Below are positions 50,231 through 59,821 of a DNA stretch of 64,000 nt, piece by piece. Every line of letters begins with the position of its first letter. Position 1 is the stretch's first letter. The notes beneath the pieces were generated by a model that worked only from the letters and a program-made list of their open reading frames with translations, had not been told where the DNA came from and ran no database searches. Both the position numbers and the translations under genes were made by a program. The stretch comes from Lunularia cruciata (lineage: Eukaryota > Streptophyta > Marchantiopsida > Lunulariales > Lunulariaceae). The DNA is taken from NCBI GenBank assembly GCA_948567375.1, contig OX419761.1, positions 26,140,243-26,204,242 on the forward strand, in the 5' to 3' direction.

Positions 50231-50294
50231 GCTTTGTATGCTTTGTATGCCTTGGCTTTGTATGCTTTGTATGCCTTGGCTTTGTATGCCTTTG
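50231..50294. repeat. 24-bp minisatellite in LINE-A copy 2
   Basis: Two full units and one partial unit of GCTTTGTATGCTTTGTATGC plus CTTG. The unit resembles LALYALQTT codons a little downstream, from which it may have been copied. Confidence 0.9.
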
Positions 50295-50826
50295 CTATGG
50301 CACAAGAGAGTAGATACTTGGCTTTGTATGCCTTGCAGACAACACGTGTCAGGGCAGATTTATACTTGGTCCGAGATGATCAGGTGATAGTAGCGGATGT
50401 TGTGGTTATGGACCCTACGTGTGATATAGTTTTGGAGGGAGTGATTACCCATCCCCCTGGATGGGCGGCAAGTGCAGCAGTAGGTTGCAAGGTCTCCAAG
50501 TATAGAGGCATGTAGCGAGTCACCTCTTATTTCCTCTAGCCTTGGAGTTATATGAAGCGATGTACATGGTATTTGACACATTTGTCAAGGAGTGCGTGAC
50601 AGCTTATCATGTTAGGCGTCGGGGGGTACCACTCTCACTCTCATACTTTGTAGCATATTTTAGACAACGTGTGTCCATTGCTCTACAGAGGGCAGTGGCT
50701 GGTGCAATCCATAGGAGAGCAATCACATTAGGTGATGTTTCTTCGGATGCTCCAGTTGTGTGTAGACTGTATGACTTTTACAGCTCGGATATAGGTGCGG
50801 TAGGGCAGATTTCTCATATAGACTCT

Positions 50827-50923
50827 ATTGGGACTTAGCCCCATGTTACCTTTTTTGTCTCTCCCTTGTGCGGCTTGATGGGGTCTTCTCATCCTTTGGT
50901 TTTCCTACGCGGTCGCCTTTCAC
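50827..50923 (+). promoter_or_regulatory. LINE-A 3'-end module with two hairpins
   Basis: The module recurs at 24111-24282, 25997-26095, 37553-37615, 39770-39865 and 59822-59914. Shared features are a palindrome GGGGCTTAGCCCC, a pyrimidine run, a GATGGG-loop-CCCATC hairpin and CCTACGCGGTCGCC. Because even a 93-bp tail alone was inserted, the module is probably what the LINE-A reverse transcriptase recognises. Confidence 0.6.
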
Positions 50924-51060
50924 TATACAACTGAGATAACTTTGGAAAGTTAACTTTTCCTCATGCATTGAAACCTTTTAAGAAGATTTTGAGCTAAAAG
51001 AGTAATGATGGTAATTGAATAACTTCATTGTGTATTGATAGATATTTCACCATCTTGTAA
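50924..51060. repeat. Duplicated segment X, copy 2, right part
   Basis: It matches 43000-43134 almost base for base (GTAATGATGGTAATTGAATA and others). It resumes segment X after the LINE-A insertion and leads into peroxidase 3 exon 1. Confidence 0.88.
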
Positions 51061-51104
51061 ATAAAACCACTAAGTCTTGCTTTGGTGAACCTACCGTTCA
51101 CGTG

Positions 51105-51215
51105 CAGCTCTCTACAGTATTTTACAACTCCAGGTGCCCAAACGTGATGGCTAGGGTTTTTGACATCGTAGCATGACATGTTAGGAGGCACAAGCAAATG
51201 GGACCGGCCATCCTT
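51105..51215 (+). pseudogene. Class III peroxidase, locus 3, exon 1 fragment
   Basis: The frame reads QLSTVFYNSRCPNVMARVFD, then IVA, a TGA, and HVRRHKQMGPAIL. It aligns with exon 1 of locus 1 (QLSASFYASKCPNITAKVAD, DRRMAPALL), with the conserved first Cys. It stops just before the expected RLHFHDCFV, where the minus-strand LINE-A begins. No convincing signal peptide precedes it. Exon 4 of what is probably the same gene lies 8.7 kb downstream at 59927; exons 2 and 3 were not found between them. Confidence 0.85.
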
Positions 51216-51552
51216 TGCCATCCATTGCTCCATATAACTCCAAGGCTAGAGGAACAAAGGGGTGACCTCGCTGCATGCCCCTATACTTGGAGACCTTACG
51301 ACCTGCTGCTGCACTCGCCGCCCATCCAGGGGGATGGGTAATCACTCCCTCCAAAATTGTATCCCGCGTAGGGTCCATAACCACGACATCCGCTACTGTC
51401 ACCTAATCATCTTGGACCAAGTATAAATTTGCCTTGACACGTGTCATCTACAAGGCATACAAACGCTCCTTTAAAGCCAAGTATCCACTCTCTTGTGCCA
51501 TAGCAAACACTATGTCTCTAATGGCATCATGGGTAGCTATCCTCTGTCCTCT
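51216..51552 (-). mobile_element. LINE-A copy 3, 3' portion (interrupted by LINE-B)
   Basis: On the minus strand, VADVVVMDPTRDTILEGVIT and AAAGRKVSKYRGMQRGHPFV are the nuclease-like domain of LINE-A. The sequence continues to ATCCTCTGTCCTC at about 51552. There LINE-B begins, and LINE-A resumes at 57239 with the part that normally lies next to it. The 3' tail beyond the nuclease domain is missing at the peroxidase junction. Confidence 0.85.
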
Positions 51553-51559
51553 ATTGTGT

Positions 51560-53040
51560 CATCATGTCAATCAAGTACTCACTACTTGATTTTCGAAAGT
51601 TGGAGAGAGGAGATTTTCCCAAAAATTCAGATAGTCATATCTCAGCACTTGCTCATTCAAACCTTGTGATTTTGGTTTTGTTTGAAGCACCTTGCCAAGA
51701 GCTTTCCATGGACACCAAGATTGCACGATTCTGAGCTTTGTGGCGAAAGTAATGAGTGCTTGAATTTTATGAAAGAGGTTTAATAATTGAGAGTTTGTTT
51801 CTTCATCATCAGGAGTCCAAATGGAGTGATTTTTGTGGCAATGGTAACTCCTTAAATAGCTCTTAAGATTGATATCAAGCATGCTAAAAGCCCAATCTGT
51901 GCAGAGAGTTACAAGGATTCGAATTCTGTCATCTTTGGCAGATTTTAGGGTTTAGACTATAAATTCGAATGACTGTATCTCTGCCCATACTTGGGCAAAT
52001 GGAGTGATTGGTGTCTCATTAGAAGCTCTATGCTGAGAGCTTTCTTTCAAGGTTAAGCTTGTCTAGTTTGAAGCAGTACTCAGGGAGATCTGGACTTTTC
52101 AATTCTGAGGAAGTTTTGAGTAGTCCTTGTTATTGTGCGAGAATTGGGGAGGCTATTGCTCTGTGGTCACAAGTGAAAATCCAATGAAAATTGCTGAACT
52201 AGAATTTGTGAGTTGCAAGCTCTCTTTCAAGGTCAAGCTTGCAGCACATGGAGGTCTGAGCAAGCAGTGGTGGTAATTCTCATTTTGTCACATCTCATGC
52301 ATCTTGGTGTTTAGAGTACCAACTTTGAAGTGCTAGTTCTACTCACTCACAGATCCTATCCAGGTGATTCTTGTGTCATAAGAACCACATGATCATAAAC
52401 TTTCTATTGAGTTCATATTTGAAAGATTTGGATATCCAACGCAGATGATATGACCATTTGTTTCACTATAGCACTTGCAACTACTTGGTGTTTAAATCTG
52501 CACATGTGAAGTAGGATTTCTCTGTACTTATACATCCAAATCAAGTGGTTTTTGTGGCAATAGAACTAGCATTGTGCAAGGTTTCTATTGAGGTCTTATT
52601 TGTAGAAATTGAAGATCAGATAAGGAAGTTGTGACAGTTTGAAATTTGTGACTCTTTGCACATCATAAGATTGTGAAGTGCAAATTCAAGCTATTGTATC
52701 TTTGTACTCAATGATCCAAATGAAGTCATCTTTGTGTCTTTAGAATCAACTCACTCATACCTTTAGACTGAAAATTGATTGCTAAAGGTTAGGTCACAGA
52801 TTAGAAGCTCTAGGTATCTCAAATTTTGCAGCCTTTGGTATCTCTTTGCACTACAGATTTGAAAGATAGTATCTTTGCACTCACATATTCAAATGAAGAT
52901 TCTTATCTCATTAGAATCAGCTTCTCAAGGTCCTTACTTCAACACCAGTCTAGTAGTGCTTACACTTGTAAAACAGTAGTGCTGCCTACTTGAAAATCCT
53001 AAAGTTTTGGTGTTGGAAATAAAACTTCCAGATTGACTGT
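51560..53040 (+). repeat. Array of about 180-bp degenerate monomers in the LINE-B 5' region
   Basis: A recurring block of the form 'ATCTTTGTACTC..ATCCAAATGAAGT..TCTTTGTGTC..TAGAATC' occurs near 51790, 51973, 52155, 52337, 52517, 52696 and 52868, and perhaps near 51615. The spacing is 172-183 bases throughout. Units have diverged a lot. Monomer arrays ahead of ORF1 act as promoters in mouse L1; the same role here is inferred. Confidence 0.7.
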
Positions 53041-53049
53041 GAATGATAA

Positions 53050-53799
53050 GTGATTGTCACAATGGAGGAGTCCAAGATGGTGAAAGACATTGCTGATATA
53101 TCCATGAAGCAACAACAATTAGCTGAAATGTATAGGAAAGCAAATGATTTCCACAAGGACCTTAGAAGCTTCATGGCACCTATGTCCATGTGCATGAGTA
53201 CTCTCATGACTGATATGGAATTTGTAAAGGTTGAGATCAGTAGTGTAAAAGAGTCTTTGAACCTAGTCAACCAAGAGATTCAAGACCTCAAGAAGAGTTC
53301 TATCTCTTTGTTAACATCAAGCAAAGGGATGGTTGATGCTACCAAGAAAGTTGCTTCCTTGGGAGCACAAGCCAACAATATTTCTACACAAGGCGGGAGG
53401 CTCCAACAGATTGTGGACACATTAGAAGTGAAGATGAAGTCTTATGCTGAAGCTACTAAGGTGGCTCAAATCTCTTGCTTGCAAGACCATGAGGTTGAGA
53501 AGGAGAACCAATTGGTCAGAATGAAGAACTTGAGAATTTCTGGTTTGCAAGAGACTGAGAAGGAAGACACCAAGGCCATAGTGTGTGAGTTTCTTACTGA
53601 TTCTTTGAGAGTCCATGATCCTCAAATTTTGCAAGCATATAGATTGGGACAACAAGATGCACAACCAAGAAGCATTATGGTGAGGTTTGGCTCAGAAAAT
53701 CAAAGGAATGCAGTGATGGATAACAAGGCTATACTGAAGGGGCAGCGTATTTGGTTGGACCTTGATCTCACACCTCTCCAATGGCAAGCAAAGAAGTGA
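53050..53799 (+). CDS. LINE-B ORF1 protein (L1 ORF1p-like RNA chaperone)
   Basis: An open frame of 249 codons. The first 130 residues form a heptad-rich coiled coil (EFVKVEISSVKESLNLVNQE, then a linker and GGRLQQIVDTLEVKMKSYAE), expected to trimerise. Residues 155-215 resemble the RRM-like core (VRMKNLRISGLQETEKEDTK, then LQAYRLGQQ and RSIMVRFGS). The C-terminus has KAILKGQRIWLDLDLTPLQW. L1 ORF1 proteins coat the element's RNA in cytoplasmic particles and ferry it with ORF2. The first in-frame ATG is 53050; MEESKMVKD at 53062 could be the true start. No break was seen inside, unlike ORF2 downstream, so this part is better preserved. Confidence 0.8.
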   Translation: MIVTMEESKMVKDIADISMKQQQLAEMYRKANDFHKDLRSFMAPMSMCMSTLMTDMEFVKVEISSVKESLNLVNQEIQDLKKSSISLLTSSKGMVDATKKVASLGAQANNISTQGGRLQQIVDTLEVKMKSYAEATKVAQISCLQDHEVEKENQLVRMKNLRISGLQETEKEDTKAIVCEFLTDSLRVHDPQILQAYRLGQQDAQPRSIMVRFGSENQRNAVMDNKAILKGQRIWLDLDLTPLQWQAKK

Positions 53800-53919
53800 G
53801 AATTAGCAAAGGTGAAGGAGGCTCAACAAGCCAGTTTTGTTGCATTCTTGAGAGACAATAGAGTTGTGATCACTCAAAGGAAGTTGTCAACTACCGCATA
53901 GCAATTCTAGACCCTTAGA

Positions 53920-56900
53920 GTGTTGTTTTGGAAAGTTCATGGTCTCACACATACCAAGTACTCAAGCGCTAAACTTGTGTGGGATAATGCTGATCTGATC
54001 AATCTTGTGGAGACATGGGAACATGAAGGAAACACCATTCAAGACATTGAAGGTTACATTCTTGTTGGTTCAACTTGGAACAAGCAGAGGCAACACAGAG
54101 GAAGGGGCTTTGGAGGTATTGCTACTTACGTCAGATTTGGCTTTGAAAAATCAGTCTCTTTGATAGGTCAAGACTCAAGTGGACAATACCAATGGCTGAG
54201 GATTGGAGGAGTTGCTACACCTTGCTTCCTTGCTGTTTGTTACTTTGCCCCATTGACATCACCAATCTATTCAAGCGGATCTCTCAACACCATGCAGCCT
54301 TTCCACTCCTTGACAAAGGATGTGTTGGAATTTCAAAGTAAAGGTGCAGTACTTATTCTTGGTGATTGAAATGCTAGGATCCAAACCTCTCAGATTCTTG
54401 AGTTTAGTGACCTTGAGAATGACCCTTTCCATAGCTTGATAGATCATTCTAGTGCTTGGTCCCGCTCTTCCAAAGATCTCATATCAAACTCCATGAGTGA
54501 GCACTTCTTGAGCTTTGGTACCAATTGTAGCTTGAAGATCTTGAATGGCCTTTCTCAATTTCCATAAACTTGTAAGAGCACATGCTTTGCTTTTGGTAGA
54601 TCGAGCACTATAGATTATATGCTCACCTCACCTAATGATATACACATTGTCTCAGATTTTGTTGTTTTAGATCCTCAACCTGAATCTGACCATGCAAGTC
54701 TATCTTGTGTCATCCTTCTTTCTTGCCTCAATAGAACCACATTACCTATGGACCATGCCTTTAGAGGGAAACTTCGTCTCAATTTTCACAAGCAAGATTT
54801 GTACTAACAAGCTATCCATGAGAAATTGAGCTCTATGGAGTGGAGTTCTGATTTTCAACAACGTAGTGATCAGTTGCTTGAACTTCTTCAATCTTCATCA
54901 ACAACTTTGTTTCCACGAGGTTCTCACAGGAAGAGACTTGGTCTCCCTTGCAATAGGTGGTTTGATGCTGATTGTAAAATGGCAAGGATCAAAGCTATGG
55001 ATAGGTCTCTTGATCAGATTGCACAAAATCAGGCTTTTGTCTCTTATAGAAAGTTGGTGAAGTGCAAGAAGCGAGCATTCTTGAGACTCAAGGGGGTTGA
55101 GTTGAGCATTGAATTGAGGAGCAATCCCAAGGCTTTTTGGCAGAAGGTAACCATAAGATCTCCATCTCCATCGCTGGACTTGAATGAGCTTTGTGAATAT
55201 GTGAAGGATCTGTACTTTTTCCATGATGCTCCAAGCATGGAACCTTGCCTTGGATCTGCTCTCACCATCTCTGAAGCTGATGTCCAGTACCAATTGAAGA
55301 AGTTGGCCAATGGTAAGGCTGAAGACCTTGATGGACTATGTGTTGAACTACTTAAGTGGGGTGCTAGCCATCTGATTTCAGTACTCACTTCTCTCTTGAA
55401 TGAGACCATTGGTGTGGCTTTCCTGATAGATGGTGCTTCAAGAAGGTTGTTCCTATTCACAAGTCTGGTCAGAGAGATATTGTCACCAATTACCGTACCA
55501 TTCTAGTGGGTAGTATCTTTGCCAAGTTGTACGGTCGAATTTTGGAGTCTAGGTTGAGTACTTGGGCTGAAAAGTACAGGATTTGAGCTAAGTGCCAAGC
55601 AGGTTTCAAATCAGGCTTTAGTACTTTGGATCATCTATTGGTACTCAATGTTTTGCGGTGAAATCTAAAGGTGTTGGGAGAGCTCTCTATGTTGCATTTA
55701 TTGATTTCATGAAGGCCTCTGATAAGGTGCTTAGGAAATCATTAAGTGAGAGACTCATGGAAGTTGGTGTTTCAGCTGATCTGATTGGTGCTATCTCTAG
55801 ACTCTATGAGAAGGTGGTTGTGAAAATTTCATCTTTGAGTTCTCAAGATGTCCTTAGCACAATGGGTGTGATTCAAGGTTGCTCTTTATCCCCAACATTG
55901 TTTGGAATCTTCATCGATGATCTAGAGAGGGTGCTTATGGAAGCTAGAGCTACAAGTGTACAGGTTGGCTCTTTGATGATACATGCACTATTGTATGCAG
56001 ATAATGTAGTGCTCCTCTCTACCAATCCACAAAGTTTACAGAATTTGTTGGATTCTCTTCTCTTGTTTTGCAATGAAACAAAGATGGAGGTGAACCTTGA
56101 CAAGTCCAAGGTGATTGTGGTGGGTTCTAAAGGTGTCACACCTTTCTTTTTTGATGGACAGCAATTGGAGCAGGTTTCTTCTTACAAGTACTTGGGCCTT
56201 GAGTTTTCTCATGACTATAGTTGGTCTACTTGTGTGAAGATGAGAATCAATGTAGGGTTTAGAGCTTTGTATTCACTCATGAACCGCTCTAGACTTGCTC
56301 ACCTTACCACATGGGAGTTGAAGAAGGTGCTGTTCAGATCTCTTGTGCAGCCGGTGGTTCTCTTTGGTGCTCAGATTTGGGGTCCAGGTACTAAGAAGAC
56401 ATGGTGGAAAAAGGTGGAGAAAGTTCAGAAATTGTTTTTATGTGATGAACTTGGGGTGAGGATTCAAACTCCCTATGTATTGTTGCTTGCTGAAATTGGG
56501 TTTTTGCCTCTTGAGGCTGAAGCTTTGTTTTTAGCTATCACATATGCCACTAAGGTGAGACCCATGGAGCATGAGAGACTTCCCTACCAAGCTTTTTGTG
56601 TCACTCTATCTATTGGTTGGTATACAAATCTGGTTGCATGGGCCACAAGGTGGAATGTTTTTGAGCGACATTGGAGGTTGGAGCCTATTGCACTACAAGA
56701 AGTGATCAAGGAGCAGTTCTTACTTTGCTTATGGCAGCAGCCCGGTACCAAGATGGTGTTCTATCAATAGTTTGTAAATCCTAGGTTGGTGTATAGTGAG
56801 CAAGATTATCTCTTGGCTAGGATTTCTACTTCACTTAGACATGTTATTGCTCAATATAGAACTAGTTCTCATAGACTAGAAGTAGAACAAGGACGTTGGC

Positions 56901-57049
56901 AGCAGATAGAGCACTCTATGCGACTTTGCAAATTGTGTATTATGAGCAAAGTTGAGGATAAGCATCATGTGTTGATTGTTTGCCCTTGTTACATGCAGAT
57001 TAGAGTTAGACATCAGATTACTTGTAGTGATTTCTCTGCTCTCTTATAG
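53920..57049 (+). pseudogene. LINE-B ORF2: APE endonuclease, reverse transcriptase, Cys/His finger; broken
   Basis: APE part: WKVHGLTHTK, LINLVETWEHEG, RGFGGIATYVR, LILGD then NAR (with a TGA between), STIDYMLTSP and SDHASL. RT part: GKAEDLDGLCVELLKWGA, then in other frames NYRTILVGSIFAKLYGRIL. From 55658 a clean 370-codon stretch has ALYVAFIDFMKASDKVLR (motif A), GVIQGCSLSPTLFGIFIDDL (motif B) and ALLYADNVVLLS (motif C). There YADD has become YADN, which removes a metal-binding Asp. The thumb and a CKLC..HHVLIVCPC finger (about 56929-56985) follow. Defects include stops at 54367 and 54566, a TAA at 54805, and frame changes near 55430-55660. The motif order and the separate ORF1 point to the L1/Tx1-like group; the exact clade is open. 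Confidence 0.85.
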
Positions 57050-57238
57050 GTTAAAGCTTTAGCGTTAGGGAAGTACATGACCGAGGTTTGTTTACATCAA
57101 ACCAATTTGTTACAGATTGGTGAGATGCCCTAGGCCCTTGCCTAGGCTCACATTTCATGTGTTTTGTATTGTGTTTCCAGCCTTTTGACTCTTTGGGTCT
57201 TTCGGGCTTTATATTTCATTGTTCATTGTTCATTGTTC

Positions 57239-59540
57239 ATGTGGACCGCTGCTGCATCTAGTGTAGAGCCACACTCACAAGTGAGTAATGAAGATGCAGA
57301 TGGGTGGACCAAACCTAGGTAAAACCTCATCACTATAGAGAAAGTAGTTGGTGCAAGTCGGAAAGCCCTAATGCACGGTCAAGCTAGGATCCAAGAGCTT
57401 GCACCCTTGCCGGAGCAAGAGCATAGACTGAGGAATGGACGAGTTGACTAAGAGAGAATGTAGCATATACTCACACTATCGCTCCATCAAAGAAGACTAT
57501 AATCCTCTAGTCCAATCTGACGATAGTGAAGCAAATGGTGGAAAATCCTTTTGTGCTCGTGGGGATAGACTATCTCTTGTCTGCCGCAATAAAGTCTGGA
57601 GAGAAAAGGATCCTCCCTCCACCTCTATCACATAACTCTCCAAAACCAGCCTATCAGCAACCACAAAACAAGAGGAAAGTAGGGGTGCCAAGAGAGCACA
57701 ACTACCCAAAAATGTTATAGGTATCATCTCTTCCATAGAAAGCAAGCCAACCCCACCACATGATATGGGTAGAGCCGTCTATCTACGTGCCAAATCCCAT
57801 GTCACACACTCAAAGGTCCCTAATCCAATAATATCATCAAAGACTCCCATAATCCTCCTATCACATGCTCTTAGACGTGATAGGAAATACGATGAGGGTA
57901 GAATTGTCTGGATGAGGTAGGATGGTCGACAAGCGATACTAGAAGAGAGTATACCAAATGCCACCTGCGGATCTCCTAGCAATAGAAGTTCATCCACATA
58001 GAGAACATCCTCTGCAAGGGCATCGTCTAAGAAGCATGTGGTAAAATCCTCCAATCTTACTTGCACTCCAAGAACACGAAGTCCATCTGTGGATGTGATA
58101 CAACCCTCAGGAAACTCAAGGTGAGGAGGGATACCTAAAGGGGACCATACCCTACACTTTGACACCTTGACTCTCAAGCCTACTAGATGTAGCTCGGCAA
58201 TCAAGTAGTCAAAGGCCTGCCTAATCTGATCTATAGGGCCTACGATGTGTGTATCATCTGCCAAGGAGAGAAATACACAACCTGGCATGGCCAAAGTAGT
58301 AGATAGGAGAGCTCTAAAGTGAACCATGGCAAATAAGGGCACCCCCCAAAGGATCTCCCTAACATGTACCAACAATTGATTCCAAGACGGTGACTCATTC
58401 CTGTGAACCACCATGTTGGTAGTAAAGGGAAGCCGGAGAGCCATAAAAAGACCGCACAAAAGGAATGAGACTCACCAAGGATCCACCAGCCTCCCTAAGC
58501 TCTCTAAAGATGGATCTACTGGTAGATGTTGAGACGCTATCAAAAGTGTTCTCAACATCCACCTGTAGGACAACACACTCCGGATGGATATCTAGAAGTG
58601 CTCTAATGCTTAGAGATATAGCCTCACATCCTCCTGGTGTAGCTACTCCAAACTGATGTGGACTAAGGTGCTATCAAAAGTGAGAACAATGTTGAAGGAC
58701 AATGGTACGATTGACCAAATACAAAAAGATCTCTCCAATAGCAATAGGTCTAATGCCTCTGGTGTCCTTCTCCATCGCGAGAAGTTGACTAGCACCTAAC
58801 ATCCGGCTAACAGACATAAGAATGTCTCCTCTCGCTACTGCTACAGCCACTTGAAACAACTCGATAAAACCACTAGAAGTATCATCTGCCTGGAAGCAAT
58901 CTCTAAGGTGCTCATAAACCATCCCTAACAAGCCTCCTAGGAAAGGCGAGGGGCAATGCACAATGCTTGTGCAAATAATGGCCTATCCAGACATAAAGGC
59001 TGCTCAGGTTGATAATCTAAGACTTAAGCATCGGTGACACACCAGGCATGGTGTATCTTGACCCGCTCTAGGTGACTTTACATGAGAAAGTGGAGCCATG
59101 GCTAGCACAAGAATAATGATAGTAACACATGTTGCTCCTCTCCATATCTCCCCATATCTGCAAAATCACAACCCCTCACATAAGAAAATAATCTCTCCAA
59201 ACCCTAAAATCCATAAACCCCCATAACTTTCAAACTAAATTCCCACAGAACTTAATCATGAAAACCAAGAGATTGGAAATGAAAATTACAGACCCATCAC
59301 TCTCAATATATAACGATCACTCTAAACCCTAAAAAACTAAAAATCACCATTACTTTCTACTCCATTCTCCGAAGTCTTTAATCTAGGTACCAATGGAGCC
59401 AAAATTAAAAAACAAAGAGAATGTACTATTCACTCAAATTCTACATGCTAGAGAACCCTCGGAAATTATAGATGTTGTCTCACATCTCTCCCTCTCCTCT
59501 CCCGTCTCCACACTCTCCCGCAGCTCCCTCTCTCGATCGC
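57239..59540 (-). mobile_element. LINE-A copy 3, 5' portion
   Basis: It continues LINE-A from the nuclease/finger junction back to the 5' end at about 59540, where the sequence (complement GGGAGCTGCGGGAGAGTGTG) matches the start of copy 2. About 650 bases of the N-terminal coding region are absent near 59030, where CACCGATGCTT joins AAGTCTTAGATTATC. Confidence 0.85.
57497..58961 (-). pseudogene. LINE-A copy 3 reverse transcriptase region, broken
   Basis: Read downward from 58961: MVYEHLRDCFQADDTSSGFI, GASQLLAMEKDTRGIRPIAI followed by GEIF (fingers), then motif A VDVENTFDSV. A 226-codon open stretch (58459-57779) follows with LFAMVHFRALLSTTLAMPGC, motif C LSLADDTHIVGPIDQI, LIAELHLVGLRVKVSKCRVW and RRIMGVFDDIIG. 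The thumb-like block MEEMIPITFLGSCALLAPLL comes next. RGIRPIAIGE is better kept here than in copy 2. Stops and frame changes separate the blocks. The + strand frames over this region (for example 57435-57635) are shadows. Confidence 0.8.
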
Positions 59541-59821
59541 TTCAAGCAATGTTTAGGATGGCATTTGGCCAAAAGGTATGAGACAAATTTACGATCTTTG
59601 TGGTTCTGTACTAGCTACTCGTAGATTTTTTTGCTTCAGAATGCAAAACTAGATTCAGAATCTGAGATTTCAGGCAAGTAAAACTCACTTAAAGTTAAGT
59701 GTTGATTTGTAATGGGATAAAACCAGATCGATTTCACTATACTAATCTACAGGACTAGACACGAGCAGCGTTTCTAATACAGCTGATGCTCATATTTTGC
59801 TCATATGATGCTCATATTTTG
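59541..59821. other. Remnant between LINE-A copy 3 and peroxidase 3 exon 4, probably old intron
   Basis: I tested this stretch by eye for peroxidase exons 2 and 3 and found neither. A short repeat, ATGCTCATATTTTG, occurs twice before the small LINE-A tail insertion. The sequence ends in the 9-bp target duplication CATATTTTG (59813-59821). Confidence 0.5.

Larger units (their letters stand above)
47593..50838 (+). pseudogene. LINE-A polyprotein: reverse transcriptase, Cys/His finger, REL-like endonuclease; broken
   Basis: The order of parts is as follows. N-terminal domain: ESWEWLASQAGCILGLFETC (about 47840). RT fingers: GASRLLAMEE. RT motif A: LQVDVENAFNSV (48779-48814). Motif C: FPSFVDDTHIVGP (about 49077-49115), with LTTELHLVGLRVKVSKCRAW downstream. 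Thumb-like block: DLARRKTALPISCGGVGLLS (about 49550). Finger: LLTCECGSTLDAAAVHMTR (about 50070-50130). Nuclease-like domain: VRADLYLVRDDQVIVADVVV, then CKVSKYRGM (about 50352-50513). Last domain: LSYFVAYFRQRVSIALQRAV, ending DSIGT. The catalytic VDD and motif A Asp remain. There are many stops, for example after ALLDIH and in GTR*GDPL, and several frameshifts. No APE-type nuclease was seen; the C-terminal PD-(D/E)XK-like domain presumably nicks the target. The clade is not assigned. Confidence 0.8.
47118..50923 (+). mobile_element. LINE-A copy 2, near full length, 3.8 kb, with 10-bp target duplication
   Basis: Flanks are TATACAGCTG (47108-47117) and TATACAACTG (50924-50933), so one base has changed since insertion. 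The 5' region (47118-47590) is non-coding and matches the 5' end of the minus-strand copy at about 59540. The coding part runs from about 47593 to 50838. The 3' tail (50827-50923) has GGGACTTAGCCCC, a pyrimidine run, TTGATGGGGTCTTCTCATCC and CCTACGCGGTCGCC, followed by a few T-rich bases rather than poly(A). This copy defines the family in this window. Confidence 0.88.
51553..57238 (+). mobile_element. LINE-B, L1-like non-LTR retrotransposon, 5.7 kb, nested in LINE-A copy 3
   Basis: Order: a 1.5-kb 5' region of about 180-bp monomers (51560-53040), ORF1 (53050-53799), ORF2 with APE, RT and a Cys/His finger (about 53920-57049), a short 3' UTR, and a tail of TTCATTG repeats (about 57213-57235). 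Both flanks are adjoining parts of LINE-A in minus orientation, so LINE-B jumped into an existing LINE-A. A target duplication could not be fixed with certainty. It appears full length but not intact. Confidence 0.9.

Noticed and set aside
49915-50305. Minus-strand frames with SQNALMHIQARIQELATLPEQ
   Set aside because: They recur in each LINE-A copy only because they are the complement of the element's coding strand; no domain is recognised and the RT strand explains the region.
57435-57720. + strand frames such as MDELTKRECSIYSHYRSIKE
   Set aside because: Complement of the LINE-A thumb-like region; similar shadows occur at 26918-27118.
59541-59600. Possible peroxidase exon 3 end (MFRMAFGQK before GTATGAG)
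   Set aside because: It does not align with LVTMFGKKGF beyond chance, and the sequence up to it belongs to the LINE-A 5' end.
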